A stretch of 64,000 nt of DNA from Streptomyces gardneri (GTDB lineage Bacteria; Actinomycetota; Actinomycetes; Streptomycetales; Streptomycetaceae): NCBI RefSeq assembly GCF_006539185.1, contig NZ_BJMN01000050.1:1-64000 (forward strand), read 5' to 3'. Shown piece after piece: positions 58,987 through 64,000 of this stretch (its first letter is position 1; each line of letters opens with the position of its first letter). Below the pieces are notes generated by a model that worked only from the letters and a program-made list of their open reading frames with translations, searched no databases and had not been told where the DNA came from. Position numbers and translations under genes: made by a program.

Positions 58987-59008
58987 GCCGGGCGGACGAC
59001 CGCCCGGC
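58987..59008. terminator. Hairpin between the lipoprotein and the MenJ-like gene
   Basis: GCCGGGCGG pairs with CCGCCCGGC around an ACGA loop, immediately after the lipoprotein stop and 51 nt from the convergent reductase stop. Confidence 0.8.
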
Positions 59009-59059
59009 ACTTCCTCCCCCGTGCCGTCGGGGCCTCCCCGAACGACCGCCGGCGGGCGG

Positions 59060-60346
59060 TCAGGCCTTCGGGGCCACCTTCGAGAGGCCGTTGATGATGC
59101 GGTCCATCGCGTCGCCGCCCGTCGGGTCCGTGAGGTTCGCGAGCATCTTGAGCGTGAACTTCATCAGGAGCGGGTGGGTCAGGCCGCGCTGGGTCGCGAT
59201 CTTCATGACCTTCGGGTTGCCGATCATCTTCACGAAGGCGCGGCCGAGCGTGTAGTAGCCGCCGTAGGTGTCCTTGAGGACCTGCGGGTAGTTCCGCAGG
59301 GCCAGTTCACGCTGGGCGGGGGTCGTGCGGGCGTGGGCCTGGACGATGACGTCGGCCGCGATCTGGCCGGACTCCATGGCGTAGGCGATGCCCTCGCCGT
59401 TGAACGGATTGACCATCCCGCCCGCGTCGCCGACGAGCAGCAGGCCCTTCGTGTAGTGCGGCTGGCGGTTGAAGGCCATCGGGAGGGCGGCGCCGCGGAT
59501 CGGCGTCGTCATGTTCTCCGGGGTGTAGCCCCAGTCCTCCGGCATCGAGGCGCACCAGGCCTTGAGCACCTCGCGCCAGTCCAGCTCGCGGAAGGCGGAG
59601 GAGGAGTTGAGGATGCCGAGGCCGACGTTGGACGTGCCGTCGCCCATGCCGAAGATCCAGCCGTAGCCGGGGAGCAGCCGGTCCTGCGGGCCGCGGCGGT
59701 CCCACAGCTCCAGCCAGGACTCCAGGTAGTCGTCGTCGTGGCGGGGGCTGGTGAAGTACGTGCGGACGGCGACGCCCATCGGGCGGTCCTCGCGGCGGTG
59801 CAGGCCCATGGCGAGGGAGAGGCGCGTGGAGTTGCCGTCGGCGGCGACGACGAGCGGGGCGTGGAAGGTGACCTCACGCTTCTCCTCGCCGAGCTTGGCG
59901 TGGACGCCGGTGATGCGGCCGGTGCGGTCGTCGACGATCGGGGCGCCGACGTTGCAGCGCTCGTACAGCCGGGCGCCGGCCTTCTGCGCCTGCCGGGCGA
60001 GCTGCTCGTCGAAGTCGTCGCGCTTGCGGACGAGCCCGTAGTCCGGGTACGAGGCGAGCTCCGGCCAGTCGAGCTCCAGGCGGACGCCGCCGCCGATGAT
60101 CCGCAGGCCCTTGTTCCGCAGCCAGCCGGCCTCTTCGGAGATGTCGATGCCCATGGAGACGAGCTGCTTGGTGGCGCGGGGGGTGAGGCCGTCGCCGCAG
60201 ACCTTCTCGCGGGGGAAGGCGGTCTTCTCCAGGAGCAGGACGTCGAGTCCGGCCTTGGCCAGGTAGTACGCGGTGGTGGAGCCGGCCGGGCCCGCCCCGA
60301 CGACGATCACATCTGCGGTGTGCTCGGAGAGGGGCTGCTCGGTCAC
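59060..60346 (-). CDS. menJ: Geranylgeranyl-reductase family flavoprotein, probably menaquinone reductase MenJ
   Basis: 428 residues, GTG start at 60346. FAD-binding VIVVGAGPAGSTTAYYLAKAG, then EKTAFPREKVCGDGLTPRA, and the second FAD motif LLLVGDAGGMVNPFNGEGIAYAMESG. Reductases of this family saturate isoprenoid double bonds. In mycobacteria the MenJ homolog lies close to the menaquinone methyltransferase and a polyprenyl synthase, as here, so partial reduction of the menaquinone tail is the likely role. Confidence 0.85.
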   Translation of the reverse strand: MTEQPLSEHTADVIVVGAGPAGSTTAYYLAKAGLDVLLLEKTAFPREKVCGDGLTPRATKQLVSMGIDISEEAGWLRNKGLRIIGGGVRLELDWPELASYPDYGLVRKRDDFDEQLARQAQKAGARLYERCNVGAPIVDDRTGRITGVHAKLGEEKREVTFHAPLVVAADGNSTRLSLAMGLHRREDRPMGVAVRTYFTSPRHDDDYLESWLELWDRRGPQDRLLPGYGWIFGMGDGTSNVGLGILNSSSAFRELDWREVLKAWCASMPEDWGYTPENMTTPIRGAALPMAFNRQPHYTKGLLLVGDAGGMVNPFNGEGIAYAMESGQIAADVIVQAHARTTPAQRELALRNYPQVLKDTYGGYYTLGRAFVKMIGNPKVMKIATQRGLTHPLLMKFTLKMLANLTDPTGGDAMDRIINGLSKVAPKA

Positions 60347-60480
60347 GGCGGAGTCTCCCGGAAATTCGGTGTTGAGGACGTATCGCAGTCTATGGGGGGC
60401 GGGAGCGAGGGGGTCGGAGGGTGTCCCGCACGCGCTTTTCCTTTCGGCGGAATTCGATCCAATGTTCGAGTCGCGGTGCC

Positions 60481-61209
60481 ATGATCATTTGTGTGAACAG
60501 ACAAAGAACCCTTCGGCGGTGGGGCCTCGCCCTCGCCGCCGTCCTCACCCTGATCTGCTCGGCCTTCCTCGTCTCGCCCGCGAGCGCCGAGGCCTTCGAC
60601 GACTGCGCGAGCGGCAGGCTCTGCCTCTACGGCGCCTCCGGCGGCGCCGGCGAGCGCCGGGACTTCCCTCTCGGCAACGACCGCGAGACCTACGACGGGG
60701 GCTGGGACGACCGGGCCCTCTCCGCCATGAACAACACCACCCACTGGGCCTGCTTCTACACCGGAGGCGCGTACGGCGGAGTGGTCAAGGCCGTGCAGCC
60801 GGGCGCCGCCGTCGAGTTCCCCGCCGCCACGACGAGCTCGCACAAGCTCGCGCCCTCCTCCGCCCACTGCTACACCGGCTATGAGCGCTGCCCCGACAAC
60901 CGCGTCTGCACCTTCGCCGAGGCCAACGGCCGGGGCACGATGACCGCACACCTGCCCGCGCCCGGCCCCGCCACCCCGAACTACGGCAGCTCCTACGGCA
61001 CCGACGTGGCTCCGGTCTCCGTCGTCAACCGCACCCGGAAGCACGCCTGCTTCTACCCGCAGCCCGGCTTCACCGGTACCTGGACGAACGGCACCGAGCG
61101 GTACGGCGCCTACGTCGTGCTCCGCGGCGACAGCACCACCGTCCCCGCCCCCTTCACGGGGACCTTCCGCTCCCACGAGCTCGTCCAGTCCACGCAGGAG
61201 TGCCAGTGA
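60481..61209 (+). CDS. Secreted I36/beta-gamma-crystallin-like protein with two repeats
   Basis: 242 residues from the ATG at 60481 (GTG at 60493 also possible). Signal peptide about 1-36 (ending SPASAEAF). Two crystallin-like units: GRLCLYGASGGAGERRDF ... HWACFYTGGAYGG, and DNRVCTFAEANGRGTM ... KHACFYPQPGFTG, each with paired Cys. Resembles peptidase inhibitor family I36. The stop overlaps the phosphodiester glycosidase start by 4 nt, so the two are translated together. Confidence 0.8.
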   Translation: MIICVNRQRTLRRWGLALAAVLTLICSAFLVSPASAEAFDDCASGRLCLYGASGGAGERRDFPLGNDRETYDGGWDDRALSAMNNTTHWACFYTGGAYGGVVKAVQPGAAVEFPAATTSSHKLAPSSAHCYTGYERCPDNRVCTFAEANGRGTMTAHLPAPGPATPNYGSSYGTDVAPVSVVNRTRKHACFYPQPGFTGTWTNGTERYGAYVVLRGDSTTVPAPFTGTFRSHELVQSTQECQ

Positions 61210-62606
61210 CCGCCGCCCGCCGCCGCCCCTGGCCGGCCGTGGCCGCCGCCTTCGCGGCCACCCTCGCTCTGACCTCCTCGGCCGTGGCATCCCCCGCCAC
61301 CGCGGAGCCGCCCCGTACCTTCGCCGACAACTGGGCGAAGGGACCAGCCGTCCCGATCGCCGCCGGCGTCACCCACACGACCTGGACCGAGACGACCGCC
61401 GACAAGCGCGACGCCGGCCGTCTCCTCCAGATCGTCGAGATCGACCCGAGCACCGCCCCCGTCACCCTGGAGAGCGCCTTCGGCTCCGCCGACGCCCTCC
61501 CCGAGCTGGTCACGGACCAGCTCAAGGCCTCCGCCTACACCACGCGCCACCCGCACGCGGGCGTCAACGGCGGCCTGTTCCGGGCCGAGGACCCGAACGG
61601 CAACGCCACCCACACCGGCGTCGCCGTCACCGACGGCGTGCTCCACTCCTCCTCCTGCTGGGGCGGCGGCGAGGGCACCGCGGGCGCGGTGATCCAGTAC
61701 GGCGTCCCGTACATCACCAAGCTCCTCACGACGCTCACCCTCACCACGGGCCGGGGCGAGACCTACACGCTCGACGACATCAACCGCAACCCCGGCCGGG
61801 CCAGGGGCTGTCAGCGGGACGCGGGAGACATCAAGATCACCGGCAGCCTCTTCTCCGACCTCGACGAGATCGTCCTCTTCACCGAGGACTACGCCGCGCA
61901 GCTGCCGAAGCCCGGGAGCGACTCGTACAAGCTCCCTGCCGGCGAGGACGACACCGGGTACGAGGTCGTCATCGACGCCGCCGGTGCCGTCGTCGACTCC
62001 CACGAAGGCCGGGGCCTGGTGCCGGTGACCGACCCGGAGAAGTTCCCGGCCGGACACCGCGTCCTCCAGGGCATCGGCAAGGGCGCCGAGTGGATGCGTA
62101 CCCACCTCGCCCTCGACGACCGCGTGACCGTGAACCAGAAGCTCACCGACACCACCCTCGGCCGGGACATCCGCCTGGACTCCTCGGTCGACGTCGTCGG
62201 TTCCTTCCACCACCTGCTGAGCAACGGCCGGAAGAACTCCGTGCCGCACTCGTGCAACGGCGAGGTCCTGGGGAACGACGGCAAGACGATGATCTGCACC
62301 GACTCGCGGACCGCCATCGGCACCACCACCGCCGGCCGTTCCGTGCTCATCACGCTCACCGGGAAGAGCATCGAGGACGGCGACTACGTGGACGGATTCG
62401 CCACGCTCCTCGACGCCGAGCCCCTGGGCCTCGTCGACGCGCTCAACCTGGACGGCGGCGGGTCGACCACCCTCGTCACCCACACCGCCGGCACGACCAC
62501 GACGCACACCCCCGCGACGGACGGCCCGGCACCGAACCACGTGTACCGCAAGGTCGCGGACACCGTCTTCACCGGCCACGGCGGTTACGGACTCACCGCG
62601 CGGTAG
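61206..62606 (+). CDS. Secreted phosphodiester glycosidase (NAGPA-like)
   Basis: 466 residues; GTG at 61206 with AGGAG 5 nt upstream. Signal peptide about 1-34 (ending SPATAEP). The NAGPA/phosphodiester glycosidase domain shows HPHAGVNGGLFRAED, RTAIGTTTAGRSVLITL and the signature LGLVDALNLDGGGSTTLV, which includes the conserved Asp-Gly-Gly-Gly-Ser. Such enzymes remove N-acetylglucosamine-1-phosphate or related groups from phosphodiesters, perhaps in the cell wall. Coupled with an upstream I36-like secreted protein. Confidence 0.88.
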   Translation: MTAARRRPWPAVAAAFAATLALTSSAVASPATAEPPRTFADNWAKGPAVPIAAGVTHTTWTETTADKRDAGRLLQIVEIDPSTAPVTLESAFGSADALPELVTDQLKASAYTTRHPHAGVNGGLFRAEDPNGNATHTGVAVTDGVLHSSSCWGGGEGTAGAVIQYGVPYITKLLTTLTLTTGRGETYTLDDINRNPGRARGCQRDAGDIKITGSLFSDLDEIVLFTEDYAAQLPKPGSDSYKLPAGEDDTGYEVVIDAAGAVVDSHEGRGLVPVTDPEKFPAGHRVLQGIGKGAEWMRTHLALDDRVTVNQKLTDTTLGRDIRLDSSVDVVGSFHHLLSNGRKNSVPHSCNGEVLGNDGKTMICTDSRTAIGTTTAGRSVLITLTGKSIEDGDYVDGFATLLDAEPLGLVDALNLDGGGSTTLVTHTAGTTTTHTPATDGPAPNHVYRKVADTVFTGHGGYGLTAR

Positions 62607-62629
62607 CCGACCCGGCGGCCCTCAGCGGC

Positions 62630-63325
62630 TCACTCGGCCTTGAACCCCCGGTGGAGCGCCACGATCCCACCGGTCAGGTTCCGCCAGGCCACCTTCGACC
62701 AGCCGGCCTTCTGGAGCATCCCCGCCAGGGTCGGCTGGTCCGGCCAGGACCGGATGGACTCGGCCAGGTACACGTACGCGTCCGGGTTCGAGGAGATCGC
62801 ACGGGCCACCGGCGGCAGCGCGCGCATCAGGTACTCCTCGTACACCGTGCGGAACGGCGCCCAGGTGGCGTGCGAGAACTCGCTGATGACGACCCGGCCG
62901 CCGGGCTTCGTGACGCGGTACAGCTCGCGCAGCGCCTGCTCGGTGTCCTGGATGTTCCGCAGGCCGAAGGAGATCGTGACGGCGTCGAAGACGTCGTCAC
63001 GGAACGGCAGCTTCGTGCCGTCGCCCGCCGTGAACGGCATCCACGGGTGGTTCTTCTTGCCGACCCGGAGCATGCCGAGGGAGAAGTCGCAGGGGACGAC
63101 GTACGCGCCCGCGCGGGCGAAGGGCTGCGAGGACGTGGCCGTACCCGCCGCGAGGTCGAGGATCTTCTGCGCGGGGCGGGCGTCGACCGCCTTCGCGACC
63201 TCCTTGCGCCAGCGACGGTCCTGCCCGAGGGAGAGCACGTCGTTGGTGAGGTCGTAGTTCGCCGCCACGTCGTCGAACATCGAGGCGACTTCGTGCGGCT
63301 GCTTGTCCAGAGTGGCGCGGGTCAC
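62630..63325 (-). CDS. menG: Demethylmenaquinone methyltransferase
   Basis: 231 residues; GTG at 63325, chosen because the UbiE signature VASMFDDVAANYDLTNDVLS follows closely. SAM-binding ILDLAAGTATSSQPFARAGA, FDAVTISFGLRNI and LYRVTKPGGRVVISEFS. Final methylation step of menaquinone synthesis. Together with the polyprenyl synthase and the MenJ-like gene in this window it supplies the quinone used by complex I. Confidence 0.93.
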   Translation of the reverse strand: MTRATLDKQPHEVASMFDDVAANYDLTNDVLSLGQDRRWRKEVAKAVDARPAQKILDLAAGTATSSQPFARAGAYVVPCDFSLGMLRVGKKNHPWMPFTAGDGTKLPFRDDVFDAVTISFGLRNIQDTEQALRELYRVTKPGGRVVISEFSHATWAPFRTVYEEYLMRALPPVARAISSNPDAYVYLAESIRSWPDQPTLAGMLQKAGWSKVAWRNLTGGIVALHRGFKAE

Positions 63326-63552
63326 TGGCGTTCGGCCTCGCAAGATCGGGTGCGGACGGATCCACCCATTCTGGCAGGCGGGGCCCTGCCGCCCGGAGCG
63401 GGCCCGCCGGGCGGCCCCGGGGGCGTGTCCGTCCTTGCCGGGCGGCAGGATTTCCCGGAACTCCTTTCAACCTTTCGGGGCCGGGGGCGCTCAAGGACGG
63501 TCGAGCACGCGCCACGACGGCGGGGTGCGACGGCGAGGGGAGAAGGGGTGCG

Positions 63553-64000
63553 ATGGCAGTGTCGACCGACGTGAGAGCCACGGAGCCGGACATCGGGGTG
63601 GACGTCGGGTCGGACGCCGGGTTCGAGGAGTTCGCCCGGGCCGCCCAGCAGCGGCTGTACCGCACTGCGTACCTGCTCTGCGGCGACGCCGAGACCGCCC
63701 GGGACCTGACCCAGACCACACTGGCCAAGCTGTACCAGCACTGGCGGCGGGCGGGGGCCGCCGATCACCCGTACGCGTACGCCAAGACCGTGCTGACCCG
63801 GACCTTCCTGTCCGAGCGGCGGCGCGGGCTGCGCGATCTGCTCGTCCTCACCCGGACCGGGGGTACGGCCCCGGCACCGGCCGCCGACCACGCCGATCTG
63901 CGGGTGACGCTGCTCGCCGCCCTCGCCGAACTCCCTCCCCGGGCCCGGGCGATGGTCGTGCTGCGCTACTGGGAGGACCAGAGCGTGGCCTCCGTGGCGA
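63553..64000 (+). CDS. SigE-family ECF RNA polymerase sigma factor (5' part)
   Basis: 149 codons before the right edge. ATG at 63553 with GAAGGGG upstream. Region 2: FEEFARAAQQRLYRTAYLLC, GDAETARDLTQTTLAKLYQHW, then AYAKTVLTRTFLSERRRGLR; start of region 4: LLAALAELPPRARAMVVLRY, WEDQSVASVA. This is the SigE family common in Streptomyces (ECF type with an extended N-terminus). The upstream segment 63456-63480 holds CCGGAAC and CAACCTTTCGG, which might be an autoregulatory promoter; weak. Confidence 0.9.
   Translation, partial: MAVSTDVRATEPDIGVDVGSDAGFEEFARAAQQRLYRTAYLLCGDAETARDLTQTTLAKLYQHWRRAGAADHPYAYAKTVLTRTFLSERRRGLRDLLVLTRTGGTAPAPAADHADLRVTLLAALAELPPRARAMVVLRYWEDQSVASVA

Overview
The window looks like chromosomal DNA of a Streptomyces-type actinomycete. 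GC is very high with strong third-position bias, GTG and even TTG starts are common, and operons are packed with 4-8 nt start/stop overlaps. The gene set and order also fit: nuo2, two sensor kinases, korAB, and a 14-gene nuoA-N operon flanked by menaquinone genes. No rRNA, tRNA, IS element, prophage or CRISPR array was seen. Both ends cut through genes: a nuoC paralog on the left and an ECF sigma factor on the right.

Region 1 (1-9.3 kb) is redox metabolism and signalling. A second complex I gene set (nuoA2-B2-C2, minus strand, leaving the window on the left) diverges from two near-duplicate DesK-like histidine kinases and one LuxR/NarL response regulator. korA-korB (2-oxoacid:ferredoxin oxidoreductase) follows. 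A similar 16-bp GTRGGG-N4-CCC site lies upstream of both kinases. NuoC2 has a long C-terminal tail of RRSRT..GSASQ repeats.

Region 2 (9.3-14.7 kb) is a minus-strand operon of one lipoprotein and two tandem receptor Ser/Thr kinases. Each kinase carries an extracellular LivJ-like solute-binding domain, and each membrane segment is preceded by a twin-arginine-like motif.

Region 3 (14.7-25.8 kb) is a run of small accessory genes: two HxlR regulators, an NmrA-like oxidoreductase, an EamA/RarD permease, a DUF4291 protein, an F420/NADP reductase-like protein, GNAT, CGNR regulator, VOC protein, two tandem RNHCP zinc-ribbon proteins, DUF1203, a secreted M28 aminopeptidase and a LolA-like lipoprotein-carrier-type protein. 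Several intergenic palindromes look like operators, including one that contains both start codons of a divergent pair.

Region 4 (25.9-35.5 kb) holds a polyprenyl diphosphate synthase (probably for the menaquinone side chain), a POT peptide transporter with a CocE/NonD hydrolase, a sortase-anchored coiled-coil surface protein, fumarylacetoacetase, and a secreted intradiol dioxygenase fused to a carbohydrate-binding module beside an AraC regulator.

Region 5 (35.6-51.5 kb) is the complete nuoA-N operon (minus strand). It ends in a perfect 20-bp hairpin and starts at a promoter with a Rex-like operator and a possible Crp-type motif. Region 6 (51.8-64 kb) holds a secreted NlpC/P60 hydrolase behind a long, relatively AT-rich leader, a MacAB-like export operon with its own lipoprotein, two I36-type secreted proteins, a second lipoprotein, a MenJ-like reductase, a phosphodiester glycosidase, menaquinone methyltransferase MenG, and the start of a SigE-family ECF sigma factor. 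The common theme is respiration: quinone synthesis, canonical complex I under likely NADH/NAD+ control, and a second complex I next to a ferredoxin-reducing enzyme.
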